From Saprospiraceae bacterium (GTDB lineage: Bacteria > Bacteroidota > Bacteroidia > Chitinophagales > Saprospiraceae), in contig JABWAJ010000072.1 of the NCBI GenBank assembly GCA_013361075.1, positions 1 to 16,871 of the forward strand: DNA of 16,871 nt. Reading direction: 5' to 3'. A program made the translations under genes and the position numbers. Below are positions 1 through 7,868 of the stretch, one piece after another. The notes below the pieces were generated by a model that worked only from the letters and a program-made list of their open reading frames with translations, made no database searches and had not been told where the DNA came from. How positions within the stretch are numbered: the first letter of the stretch is position 1; the number at the start of each line of letters is the position of its first letter.

Positions 1-295
1 ACACGCTCACTTTCACCCCCAACGCAGGTCAGTGCGCTAATGCCAATACGATGTCCATCACGGTCAATGCAGCCACCTCGCCGGCACTCACGCCGATTGG
101 GCCATTTTGTGTGTCAGCTGCACCTACTGCCTTGAACACCACCCAAAGCGGCATCACCGGAAACTGGGCGGGGCCGGGCGTAGCTGGGAACTCTTTCAAT
201 CCGGCAACTGCCGGGGCAGGCAACCACACGCTCACTTTCACCCCCAACGCAGGCCAGTGTGCCAATGCCAATACGATGTCCGTCACGGTGAACCC
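1..295 (+). repeat. 225-bp direct repeat inside the type B-sorted protein gene
   Basis: Bases 1 to about 66 are nearly identical to bases 226 to about 291 and differ mainly by synonymous changes. The period is 225 bp, or 75 codons. The first copy is cut by the window edge, so more copies may lie upstream. It encodes the repeated TLTFTPNAGQCANANTMS segment of an extracellular beta-sandwich module. Confidence 0.8.
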
Positions 296-2573
296 CAATC
301 CCACTGCCAATGTACCGGTACCGTTTGAAGTCTGTGTACTCATCGTTCCCCCTACCCTGCTGAGTGAAAACAGCGCTGTTGTTCTCAATCAGATTACTGG
401 TGGCAATGCGGGGCTTACCGTCAACTGGTTTTTTGATGCTGCTGCCACCATGCCCATTCCCAATATCAACAATATTTTTCTGGCAATTCCGACGCCCACT
501 ACCGTTTACGCAACAGTGTCCAACGGCTCCTGCTCTTCCTCTACGGTTCCGGTGGGCATCCTCATCAGCCAACCGCCGGTCATTAACCCACCGGGTGCTG
601 TGTCGGCTTGCCAGAGCTATACCCTTCCGCCCATCACCGGCACCAACCTGATGGGCAGCGAGGCTTACTACACCGGCCCCAACGGAACGGGCACACAGTT
701 CCTGCCGGGACAAGTCATCACCTCCACCATCACTTTATTTGCTTATGCAGGCAGCGGTATCTGCGCCGATCAGGAGCAATTCACCATCACCATCACTCCA
801 CTGCCGACGGCCAATCCGCCTGGCGCACCGCTAAGCACCTGTGACAATGGTGCGGGCATCGGCCAGTTCAACCTCACCAACCTCAACGGCATTATCAGTG
901 GAGGAAGCGGCACAGTCAACTGGTTTTCCAACGCTGCCGGCACGATTTCCATACCCAATCCCGGCGCGTACAATTCCGCCTCCGGAACAGTTTACGCTAC
1001 GGTTAGCAATGGCACCTGTACCTCCCCGGCAGTACCCCTAGGCTTGCAGGTCAATCCGCTTCCGGTTGTCAATCTCACTGTGACACAAGCGATTAGTTGT
1101 TCAGCATCCGCTAATGGCGCTATTTCAACCAGCATAGGCACCGCTACAGGACCTTTTACTTTTGATTGGAATATCAACGCATTAGACGGCCAACAAAATC
1201 CCGCCAACCTTGGACCGGGCACTTATTCGGTAGTTGTCACCACTACCAACACAGGCTGTGTGGGAATGGGCAGCATTACCCTTTCCGCTCCAACGCTCAT
1301 CACCCTCAACTGCGCCCAGCAAAACCCTGTTTCCAGCATCGGCGGCACCGACGGTTCGGCAACCGTGCAGGTTTCAGGAGGCACGGCTGCTTATTCCGTG
1401 GCCTGGAGCGGCGCAGCAAGCGGTTCTCAAAATCAGCCGACAGCCGGAACCGCCACGATAACCGGCTTGATTGCGGGTACTTACAACCTCCTCGTCACCG
1501 ACGCCAATGGTTGCACACAAACCTGTTCCTTCACCATTACTGCGCCCAACTGCAACCTCGCCGCTACTGCCGTGGGAACCAACCCCGGCTGTAATGGTGC
1601 GGCCAGCGGCAGCATTGCCCTCACGGTCACAGGCGGAACCGGCGGAACCGGCGCTCTGACTTTTGATTGGAACGACAATACACTGGACGGTTCGGAAGAT
1701 CCGACCGGACTTTCGGCGGGGACTTACTCCGTTACCGTAACCGATGGCGCGGGCTGCACCGCCAACGCAATGGTGACTTTAACCGACCCGGCGGCATTGA
1801 GTTTTGCGGCTACGGGCAATGTAGCCAACTGCCTCGATCCGCTTAATGGCAGCATCTCCATTACCCTTGCAAGCGGAGGCACTTCGCCTTATGAAGTGTC
1901 TTATAATGGTCTTTTTTTTACAGGCATAGGCTCATTGCCCGCACAAATTGCAGGTATTGCACCTGGCAACTACACCGTCACCTTGCAGGATGCCAACGAT
2001 TGTATGGTTGAAACGCAGGTAGTTGTTTTTGCTGCCCCTACTTACACCCTCGATCTCGGTCCCGATCTCTATGTACGCATTGGCGACAGTGTTCGATTAG
2101 AGGGTTTGGCCAATTTTTCCATTGATTCTGTGGTATGGACACCGACCGAATTTCTGACCGACGTCACAGGGCCGGTCACTTTCACCAGGCCCCTGGCCAG
2201 TACAGCCTACCAGTTGATCGCCTTTGATGAAAATGGCTGTCGGGCTGAGGATGCAGTTTGGGTGTTTGTGGAACAACGATATGAGGTTTTCATTCCCAAT
2301 ACATTCAGTCCAAACGGAGATGGCATTAATGATAAATTCAGGGTATTTGGTAATGACAAAGTCAAAATGATCCGCAGTTTACAAATATTCGACCGTTGGG
2401 GCGGCAATGTATTTGGTGTCACAAATGTGGCGCCTGATGACAGTGAGGCGGGGTGGAACGGCAGCCACCGCGGTCAGATCGCAAGTGCGGGCGTATATCT
2501 GTACTTGACGGAGATTGAATTTTTTGACGACCATGTTGAGACGGTGGTCGGAGAAGTGACGCTGGTGCGTTGA
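1..2573 (+). CDS. Large exported adhesin-like repeat protein with T9SS type B (gliding-motility-associated) C-terminal domain, 5' end missing
   Basis: The frame is already open at base 3, so the gene starts upstream of the window; the first ATG at base 51 lies inside a repeat and is not the start. About 856 codons are visible. They begin with a Thr/Asn/Gly/Pro-rich repeat (TLTFTPNAGQCANANTM) that recurs 225 bp later. Next come Ig-like CHU_C-associated modules (VNWFFDAA, VNWFSNAAG, AYYTGPNGTG), then at least three SprB-like modules (FTFDWN...GTYSV, LTFDWNDN...AGTYSVTVTD, APGNYTVTLQDAND). The protein ends in a gliding-motility-associated C-terminal domain from about base 2283 (FIPNTFSPNGDGINDKF, FDRWGGNVF, GVYLYLTE, final GEVTLVR). 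In this family that domain directs export through the T9SS and attachment at the surface. The role is inferred to be a cell-surface adhesin or gliding/matrix protein; no enzymatic domain is visible. The 87-bp gap to the next gene has no convincing hairpin. Confidence 0.9.
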   Translation, partial: TLTFTPNAGQCANANTMSITVNAATSPALTPIGPFCVSAAPTALNTTQSGITGNWAGPGVAGNSFNPATAGAGNHTLTFTPNAGQCANANTMSVTVNPNPTANVPVPFEVCVLIVPPTLLSENSAVVLNQITGGNAGLTVNWFFDAAATMPIPNINNIFLAIPTPTTVYATVSNGSCSSSTVPVGILISQPPVINPPGAVSACQSYTLPPITGTNLMGSEAYYTGPNGTGTQFLPGQVITSTITLFAYAGSGICADQEQFTITITPLPTANPPGAPLSTCDNGAGIGQFNLTNLNGIISGGSGTVNWFSNAAGTISIPNPGAYNSASGTVYATVSNGTCTSPAVPLGLQVNPLPVVNLTVTQAISCSASANGAISTSIGTATGPFTFDWNINALDGQQNPANLGPGTYSVVVTTTNTGCVGMGSITLSAPTLITLNCAQQNPVSSIGGTDGSATVQVSGGTAAYSVAWSGAASGSQNQPTAGTATITGLIAGTYNLLVTDANGCTQTCSFTITAPNCNLAATAVGTNPGCNGAASGSIALTVTGGTGGTGALTFDWNDNTLDGSEDPTGLSAGTYSVTVTDGAGCTANAMVTLTDPAALSFAATGNVANCLDPLNGSISITLASGGTSPYEVSYNGLFFTGIGSLPAQIAGIAPGNYTVTLQDANDCMVETQVVVFAAPTYTLDLGPDLYVRIGDSVRLEGLANFSIDSVVWTPTEFLTDVTGPVTFTRPLASTAYQLIAFDENGCRAEDAVWVFVEQRYEVFIPNTFSPNGDGINDKFRVFGNDKVKMIRSLQIFDRWGGNVFGVTNVAPDDSEAGWNGSHRGQIASAGVYLYLTEIEFFDDHVETVVGEVTLVR

Positions 2574-2588
2574 TTTTTTTCAAAGCAG

Positions 2589-2623
2589 TTTGCCCGACAA
2601 GGCCGACGCTATAAATATTTTTC
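2589..2623 (+). promoter_or_regulatory. Possible Bacteroidota-type promoter for the 1005-residue exported protein
   Basis: A TTTG at 2589-2592 is followed after 23 bp by TATTTTTC at 2616-2623, which matches the TAnnTTTG -7 element at all but the last base. The spacing is a little longer than the usual 19-21 bp. The ATG follows about 37 bp downstream. Weak, sequence-only call. Confidence 0.25.
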
Positions 2624-2660
2624 ATACGAATGTTTTTTATTCATAACAAATTGTAATCTA

Positions 2661-5600
2661 ATGAGAAAAGCAATTTTCACTTATTTCAGATCCTGGCGCA
2701 ATGCAAACGCACTGTTGCTGGGGTTGGCTATCCTGATCACAGGATTCACATCGGCTTCAAAGCCTAATTTCGACCTGACGACGCACAATGCGGCAATTGA
2801 CGCTGTTGCACTGGATGACAACTGTTTGTTGAGCGAGGCCCCCAACACGGCGCCTTTTGCGGCTGTTTCTTCTCCCACTTTTATGGCTCCGAACCAGCCT
2901 GTTGGCTTTGTGGCCAATTCCGCTACGGGTTCAAGTATATTCATAGCTGTTGGTCCTAACAATGTTGGCACCAATAATATCGTGTACCGGTTATTTTATT
3001 CCCCAACAGCTTCGGCGCCTGCAAATCCACTGAATGCAACCCAACACACTTTCGGTTCCATCCCGGGTGACGGAAACGGGACTGCCGCATTTGGGTTTAG
3101 CATCGCCGGACTTAATGCTGCAACCGGATATACTTTTTGGTTGTATCAATACAACACGGTAGATATGTTGTATTCGATTCCTGCCGTTGTCACCCGATCT
3201 ACATTATCACCTCCGGCAGCTCCCACCACCAATGCACCAGACCCTACCTGTCCGGCAGGGAATGTGGTGTCTGTTTATGGCGATTTTTATTCACCAAATA
3301 TCGCGACCAACTACAACCCTAACTGGGGGCAATCCGGGTTTGGGTCTGTGAATCCAAATTTCAATCCCGGAACTGGAAATGTAATTTTGGCTTATCCAAA
3401 TTTCAATTACCAGGGAACGGAGTTGACTCAAACCAATTTGTCGGGCATGACGTTCATCAACTTCGATGTTTGGACAGGTGCCAATCCAGCAACAACAACG
3501 CTCCAGGTGAGTCCTATCAATCAAGGAACAGGCCCTGCAGAAGTTTTGGTAACGGTGCCTTATATGCAAGGTCAGTGGACAAGAATATCCTTGCCTAAAA
3601 GTGCTTTTGGCGGAATGACCTGGGATGCCGTATTCCAGTTGAAATTCGCGGCAAATGGCCCGGGAAGTACCGTTCCTGTTGACATCTATCTGGACAATAT
3701 CTATTTTTCTACCTGTGGTGTAACGCCCCCTCCTACGGCTCCAAGCCAACCTGTTGGCTTTGTAGCTTTTAACCCTTCGAGCTCAAGTGCATTCTTAGCT
3801 GCTGGTCCTAACAATGTTGGTTCCAATAATATCGTGTACCGGTTATTTTATGCTCCAACAGCTTCGGCTCCTGCAAATCCACTGAATGCAACGCAATACA
3901 ATTTTGGTTCAACCGGAGGTGACGGAAACGGAGTTTCCCCATTTGGGTTCAATCTTGCCGGACTTAGCCCTGCAACTGCATATACTTTTTGGCTGTATCA
4001 ATACAACACAGCAGGCATGCTTTATTCGACTCCTGCTGTTGCAACGCTTACTACATTATCTCCTCCGGCAGTCCCCACCACCAACGCGCCAGATCCTACG
4101 TGTCCGGCAGGGAATGTGGTGTCCGTTTATGGCGATTTTTATTCACCAAATATCGCGACCAATTACAACCCTAACTGGGGGCAATCCGGGTTTGCATTGA
4201 CAAATCCAAATTATAATCCCGGAACAGGAAATGTAATTTTGGCTTATCGAAATTTCAACTACCAGGGCACAGAGCTGACTCAAACCAATTTGTCGAGCAT
4301 GCAGTACTTAAACTTCGACGTTTGGACAGATGCCAGTCCATCCACCACAACGCTCCAGGTGAGTCCTATCAATCAAGGAACAGGCCCGGCAGAAGTGTTG
4401 GTAACCGTGCCTTATGTTCGGGGCCAATGGACAAGAATATCCTTGCCTAAGAGTGCTTTTGGCGGAATGACCTGGAACGGCGTATTCCAAATGAAATTTG
4501 CAGCAAATGGCCCGGCAAGCCTTGTGCCCGTGGACATCTACTTAGACAATATTTTCTTTTCTACCACAAATTGTACCTACGTAGCTCCTCCCACCGTTGT
4601 GTGTAAAAACGCAACAGTAGCTCTGAACGGCAATGGCAATTATACCTTAGTGGCAGCCGATGTATTTAATGCCGCTGCTTCTACGAATAACTGCTCGGGC
4701 GCGCTGACGGTCACCAATATCTCACCGTCAACAGTAAGCTGTGCTCAACTCAACCAGACCATACCGGTGACGGTAACCGTACAAGACGGCTGTGGCAATA
4801 CGGCCACTTGCACAGCTCAAATCACGGTGCAGCAAGGCACAGCCCTGCCTGGGGGCTGGAGCAGCAACAACGTCGGTAGTGCCAATGGCAGCGGGAGCTA
4901 CAAGCCTTGTACTGGTGCTGAGTTTACCCTTTCTGCCTCCGGGTTCTCTACTGCTTCAGCAGACGTCATGCACTTAGTTTCCAAACAACTTTGCGGTAAT
5001 GGCGAAATTATTGCCCGTGTTGGCAATATACAAAACGGCGGCTGGGCAGGCATTATCCTGCGTGAAAGCCTGGCACCTGGTTCCAAAATGGTGGCGTTGA
5101 AAATGCAAAACAATAACACCAGTATCCGCCGTATGATTCGGGCAACGACCAACGGCGTGGCCAGCAATCTGAACTACTTACGGCCAGATGATACCTGGTT
5201 GCGCTTAGTACGCAGCGGCAGCACCTTTATCGGCTATACTTCATCAAATGGAACTTCCTGGTCTTTTGCGTTTTCTACAACGGTATCAATGGCGGGATGT
5301 ATTCATGCGGGGCTGTTTGCAGAAAGCATCAACGTGAATGTGACCACCACAGCGGTGTTTGGGAATGTCTCCATCACTGGAGGAGCTCCTTCTTTAGCAA
5401 CGGACATCAACACCGTCACCACAGCCGCACCGGAATTGAAGGTTTATCCGAACCCGACTTCGGGCGAAATCACCCTTGACCTAAGTGCATACCCGGCCCG
5501 CAACCTGCGGATCGGGTTGTACAATATTCAGGGTAATGTACTGCAAATAGTGGAAAAGGATAACACGGAGATGAATACCGAAAGTTTTAACCTTTCGGCG

Positions 5601-5678
5601 TACGGTGCCGGCATTTACCTCATCCGGGTGCAATCGGAAGGATTGCCCGATGCGGTGAAGCGGGTGATTGTGCAGTAA
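2661..5678 (+). CDS. Secreted multidomain protein with duplicated Fn3-like/carbohydrate-binding-like units and T9SS type A sorting domain
   Basis: This is a complete 1005-residue protein. A signal peptide covers about residues 1-33 (hydrophobic ALLLGLAILITGF). Residues about 76-359 and 360-643 are two copies of a 284-residue unit. Each unit has an Fn3-like half (IVYRLFY...YTFWLYQYNT) and a beta-sandwich half (VVSVYGDFYSPNIATNYNPN, NFNYQGTELTQTNLS, VDIYLDNI). The second half resembles the carbohydrate-binding-like domains attached to Bacteroidota glycanases. Next is an HYR/Ig-like module (about 645-727, CKNATVALNGNGNYTL...QDGCGNTATC). A concanavalin-like DUF1349-type domain follows (about 730-910, GWSSNNVG...GWAGIILRES...DTWLRLVRSG). 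A type A sorting domain ends the protein (about 930-1005, LKVYPNPTSGEITLDLS...YGAGIYLIRV). Export through the T9SS follows from the family. Binding of a polysaccharide is inferred; no catalytic domain is visible. A strong terminator follows. Confidence 0.9.
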   Translation: MRKAIFTYFRSWRNANALLLGLAILITGFTSASKPNFDLTTHNAAIDAVALDDNCLLSEAPNTAPFAAVSSPTFMAPNQPVGFVANSATGSSIFIAVGPNNVGTNNIVYRLFYSPTASAPANPLNATQHTFGSIPGDGNGTAAFGFSIAGLNAATGYTFWLYQYNTVDMLYSIPAVVTRSTLSPPAAPTTNAPDPTCPAGNVVSVYGDFYSPNIATNYNPNWGQSGFGSVNPNFNPGTGNVILAYPNFNYQGTELTQTNLSGMTFINFDVWTGANPATTTLQVSPINQGTGPAEVLVTVPYMQGQWTRISLPKSAFGGMTWDAVFQLKFAANGPGSTVPVDIYLDNIYFSTCGVTPPPTAPSQPVGFVAFNPSSSSAFLAAGPNNVGSNNIVYRLFYAPTASAPANPLNATQYNFGSTGGDGNGVSPFGFNLAGLSPATAYTFWLYQYNTAGMLYSTPAVATLTTLSPPAVPTTNAPDPTCPAGNVVSVYGDFYSPNIATNYNPNWGQSGFALTNPNYNPGTGNVILAYRNFNYQGTELTQTNLSSMQYLNFDVWTDASPSTTTLQVSPINQGTGPAEVLVTVPYVRGQWTRISLPKSAFGGMTWNGVFQMKFAANGPASLVPVDIYLDNIFFSTTNCTYVAPPTVVCKNATVALNGNGNYTLVAADVFNAAASTNNCSGALTVTNISPSTVSCAQLNQTIPVTVTVQDGCGNTATCTAQITVQQGTALPGGWSSNNVGSANGSGSYKPCTGAEFTLSASGFSTASADVMHLVSKQLCGNGEIIARVGNIQNGGWAGIILRESLAPGSKMVALKMQNNNTSIRRMIRATTNGVASNLNYLRPDDTWLRLVRSGSTFIGYTSSNGTSWSFAFSTTVSMAGCIHAGLFAESINVNVTTTAVFGNVSITGGAPSLATDINTVTTAAPELKVYPNPTSGEITLDLSAYPARNLRIGLYNIQGNVLQIVEKDNTEMNTESFNLSAYGAGIYLIRVQSEGLPDAVKRVIVQ
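2886..4589 (+). repeat. 852-bp tandem duplication within the secreted protein gene
   Basis: Two adjacent units, about 2886-3737 and 3738-4589, line up with a constant offset of 852 bp (284 codons, in frame); for example CCGGCAGGGAATG occurs at 3252 and at 4104, and GTTGG at 2901 and 3753. Long stretches are nearly identical in DNA, while other parts (around 3342-3360 against 4194-4212) have diverged. This indicates a fairly recent intragenic duplication of a whole two-domain unit, possibly with later gene conversion. Confidence 0.9.
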
Positions 5679-5705
5679 AAACAATCTCAGCAAAGGAAAA
5701 TAAAT

Positions 5706-5760
5706 AGCCTGGCCGGACAGTGTTCATCGTTAATGCACTGTCCGGTCAGGCTTTTTTTTT
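5706..5760 (+). terminator. Strong rho-independent terminator after the secreted protein gene
   Basis: A 17-bp stem runs from 5706-5722 (AGCCTGGCCGGACAGTG) to 5736-5752 (CACTGTCCGGTCAGGCT), with one G-U wobble and a 13-nt loop. A run of nine T follows at 5752-5760. It lies 27 bp after the stop codon of the 1005-residue protein and is the clearest terminator in the window. Confidence 0.93.
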
Positions 5761-5948
5761 CAAGCGTAAGCAGATGCATGAAGTAAACTGGCCACCGTAA
5801 ATAAATCTGCATCACTGCGGATCTTGCCCGGAAAGGCATCCCATTTATTTCGGAGCTTGAGCACTAAACCTTTTTCCTGCCAGCGGACAAGGGTTTTTCG
5901 GTCGAACCCGGGATATGTCCTCAATACATCCAAAGCCCGAACAAGCTC
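5760..5948 (-). pseudogene. Relic of an AbiEi-type (type IV toxin-antitoxin) antitoxin N-terminal domain
   Basis: The reverse strand from 5948 to a TGA at 5762-5760 encodes 62 residues with no ATG and an in-frame TAA directly upstream. The peptide contains TYPGFDRKTLVRWQEKG, LVLKLRNKWDAFPG and DADLFTVASLLHASAYA. This resembles the N-terminal winged-helix domain of AbiEi-family antitoxins of Bacteroidota, where a 'FDR..L..WQ.KGYI.KLR.G.Y.F' segment is followed by 'LF.IA..LY.PSYIS'. The frame stops just where the family normally continues into its main domain, and the stop is formed by the A-run opposite the terminator T-tract. It is therefore a truncated remnant without its start or C-terminal part. 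No AbiEii-like nucleotidyltransferase partner is nearby. The family assignment rests on motif recognition only. Confidence 0.5.
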
Positions 5949-5994
5949 TTATATCCATATTTTCGCTACCTTTCGACGCGAGTCTTTCATAAAA

Positions 5995-6861
5995 ATGCAC
6001 ACCATGGACGAAACCAAACCATACCTCATCCGCAACATGACGCAACATGAAGTGGAACAGATTGCAGTGGAATGGGCAGCAAAAGAAGGTTGGAATCCCG
6101 GGCTTCATGATGCCCTGTGTTTTTATTCAACCGATCCCCAGGGTTTTTTCGCCGGTTTTTTGGGGAACGAACCCATTGCCTGCATTTCAGCGGTTGCTTA
6201 CGATCCGGACTTTGCCTTTATTGGATTTTACATCGTCAAGCCGGAGCATCGGGGCAGAGGTTACGGATTACAAATATGGAATGCGGCAATGACTTATTTA
6301 CAAACCCGGAATATCGGCCTGGATGGCGTTGTGGAGCAGCAGGACAACTATAAAAAATCGGGCTTTGAGTTTGCTTACCGCAACATTCGCTACGAAGGTA
6401 CGGCCCACCAACCCACAGAACCGTTTCCGGGGATTGTCCCTGCTTCAGAAGTTGCTTTTAATGAAATCGTGCAGTACGATGCCGGTATTTTTCCCGTGCC
6501 CAGACCCCAGTTCCTCCAGGGCTGGCTTAAACAACCTGAAAGTTTGGCCTTCGTGGCGTTGCAAGGTGGCAAAGTTGCCGGGTACAGTGTTATCCGTCGG
6601 TGCAGAACCGGCTATAAAATCGGGCCTTTATTTGCCGACAACAGAGACCTGGCCCACCAACTGTTCCTTGCTTCTGGCAATCATGTTCAACCAGGTACTC
6701 CTCTGTTTTTAGATACACCGGCAGCGAATCAGGCGGCAATCCAACTTGCTGAAGCTTATGGCATGAAAAAAGTGTTCGAAACAGCCCGCATGTACACAAA
6801 ATACCAACCGGCTATTGATCTGAACAAAATCTATGGGGTGACGACCTTTGAGCTAGGGTAG
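5995..6861 (+). CDS. GNAT family N-acetyltransferase with tandem GNAT-like C-terminal domain
   Basis: This 288-residue protein starts at ATG 5995; ATG 6004 (MDETKPY) is an equally possible start. The open frame reaches back to 5824, but that extension lies across the antitoxin relic and is not protein-like. The N-terminal half (residues about 10-130) is a GNAT fold. It carries the acetyl-CoA-binding motif A at about 76-95 (IGFYIVKPEHRGRGYGLQIW), with the R/Q-x-x-G-x-G loop HRGRGYG, followed by the YKKSGFEFAYRN segment typical of motif B. The second half (about 160-285) looks like the degenerate GNAT domain found in Acetyltransf_18-type proteins (LAFVALQGGKVAGYSVIRRC, IGPLFADN). The substrate is unknown; a small amine or amino group is expected from the family. 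A TACCTTTC at 5967-5974 could be a -7 promoter element. No terminator follows. Confidence 0.88.
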   Translation: MHTMDETKPYLIRNMTQHEVEQIAVEWAAKEGWNPGLHDALCFYSTDPQGFFAGFLGNEPIACISAVAYDPDFAFIGFYIVKPEHRGRGYGLQIWNAAMTYLQTRNIGLDGVVEQQDNYKKSGFEFAYRNIRYEGTAHQPTEPFPGIVPASEVAFNEIVQYDAGIFPVPRPQFLQGWLKQPESLAFVALQGGKVAGYSVIRRCRTGYKIGPLFADNRDLAHQLFLASGNHVQPGTPLFLDTPAANQAAIQLAEAYGMKKVFETARMYTKYQPAIDLNKIYGVTTFELG

Positions 6862-7090
6862 GTGAATGTGGCAGCCAGGCACCTTTCCGGAAAAAGGGCA
6901 ATGTGGTCATTAAGAGCTTGTCGGGGTTTCAAGATGAATCGAGGGCGGGGAAATTTTGTTTTTGACAAGGCGAAAAAAACAGGTATTGTTGTAGGCACAA
7001 GAGTGTATGGGCAACCTTGTGTGCATCCCCGGGTTATCAGGATTTTAGATCAATTTCTTTTAACTGCGTCAATAAATCTAAATTGAAAAA
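6862..7090. other. Intergenic gap without a supported gene
   Basis: These 229 bp separate the acetyltransferase and WYL regulator genes. A 74-codon frame opens with GTG directly after the upstream stop, but it has no recognisable domain and an unstructured composition, so it is not called. The gap contains TAAGAGCTTGT at 6910-6920, which is inverted relative to a copy at 5941-5951, and a candidate promoter at 6961-6991. Confidence 0.6.
6961..6991 (+). promoter_or_regulatory. Candidate promoter for the WYL regulator gene
   Basis: TTTG at 6961-6964 and TATTGTTG at 6984-6991 are separated by 19 bp, the spacing expected between the -33 TTTG and -7 TAnnTTTG elements in Bacteroidota. The -7 box has one mismatch. 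It would give a leader of roughly 95 nt before ATG 7091. Confidence 0.3.
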
Positions 7091-7804
7091 ATGGAAGGAA
7101 AAGACATGACCCGGCTCTCGCGGCTCACTGCTATTTTGACGCAATTACAAACCAAACGCCTGGTTACTGCGCCGGAGTTAGCCCAAAAATTTGGGGTGAG
7201 CATCCGCACCATTTACCGTGATGTGCGGGCATTGGAAGCATCGGGTGTCCCCATTTTTACAGAAGAAGGCAAAGGTTACGCGATCGTGGAAGGCTACCGG
7301 CTGCCGCCTGTGTCGTTCACGGAAAGTGAAGCCAATGCATTGATTACCGCCGAACGGTTGGTGCGCTTCAACAAAGACCAGTCGTTTATTGACCAATACG
7401 CCAACGCAGTTGCCAAAGTGAAAGCTGTTTTGAAACACGATGCGAAAGAAAAGTTAGAACTCCTGGCGAACCGCATGCATATTACAGACCAGGATTCAAC
7501 GCCACAAAGCCAACATCTGGCGACGTTGCAATTGGCCATTACCAACTTCAACTTAGTCAGCATGACCTATAAAACGGTCGCAAATGAACATATTTCACAG
7601 CGCATCATCGAGCCGTTTGCCCTTTACACCATGGGCAATCAAAATTGGCTGCTGATTGCCTGGTGCCGGTTGCGTCAGGATTTCAGGACTTTCCGGATTG
7701 ACAAAATCGAACGACTCCAGGTACTTTCCGAAAAATTTGAACCCCATAAAATGACCCTTGAAGATTATTACGAAAAATATATCGTCCCGTCTCTTAACCC
7801 CTGA
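7091..7804 (+). CDS. HTH and WYL-domain transcriptional regulator (YafY-like)
   Basis: This 237-residue protein belongs to the WYL regulator family. An HTH_11-type winged helix covers about residues 8-65 (LTAILTQLQ, VTAPELAQKFGVSIRTIYRD, VRALEASGVPIFTEEGKGYA). A linker follows (LPPVSFTESEANAL). The WYL ligand-sensing domain covers about 143-225 (VSMTYKT, IIEPFALYTMGNQNWLLIAW, FRTFRIDKIERLQVL). Length and architecture are normal for the family. The start is ATG 7091 or ATG 7106; the latter gives MTRLSRL, the usual N-terminus of the family, preceded by AAGGAAAAG. The DinB-family gene begins 64 bp downstream on the same strand without an intervening terminator, so that gene is a likely target or operon partner. 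The ligand is unknown. Confidence 0.93.
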   Translation: MEGKDMTRLSRLTAILTQLQTKRLVTAPELAQKFGVSIRTIYRDVRALEASGVPIFTEEGKGYAIVEGYRLPPVSFTESEANALITAERLVRFNKDQSFIDQYANAVAKVKAVLKHDAKEKLELLANRMHITDQDSTPQSQHLATLQLAITNFNLVSMTYKTVANEHISQRIIEPFALYTMGNQNWLLIAWCRLRQDFRTFRIDKIERLQVLSEKFEPHKMTLEDYYEKYIVPSLNP

Positions 7805-7868
7805 CATACTGTTGTCATTCGCCGCCTGTTCCTTTGTACTATTATTTAAAATTTAAACAATAGACACA

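Noticed and set aside
114..713. Long minus-strand frames antisense to the type B-sorted protein gene
   Set aside because: They are low-complexity shadows of a Thr/Asn/Gly-rich coding sequence; the + strand frame has recognised domains throughout.
1..4589. Repeats considered as a CRISPR array or mobile element
   Set aside because: The repeats are in-frame, long (225 and 852 bp) and protein-coding, without spacer structure, transposase or target-site duplications.
5824..5994. N-terminal extension of the acetyltransferase
   Set aside because: The extension lies across the antitoxin relic and the promoter region and does not look like GNAT sequence; ATG 5995 fits the family length.
6862..7086. 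74-codon frame starting with GTG
   Set aside because: It begins directly after the upstream stop, has no recognisable domain and odd composition, and overlaps the candidate promoter of the WYL gene.
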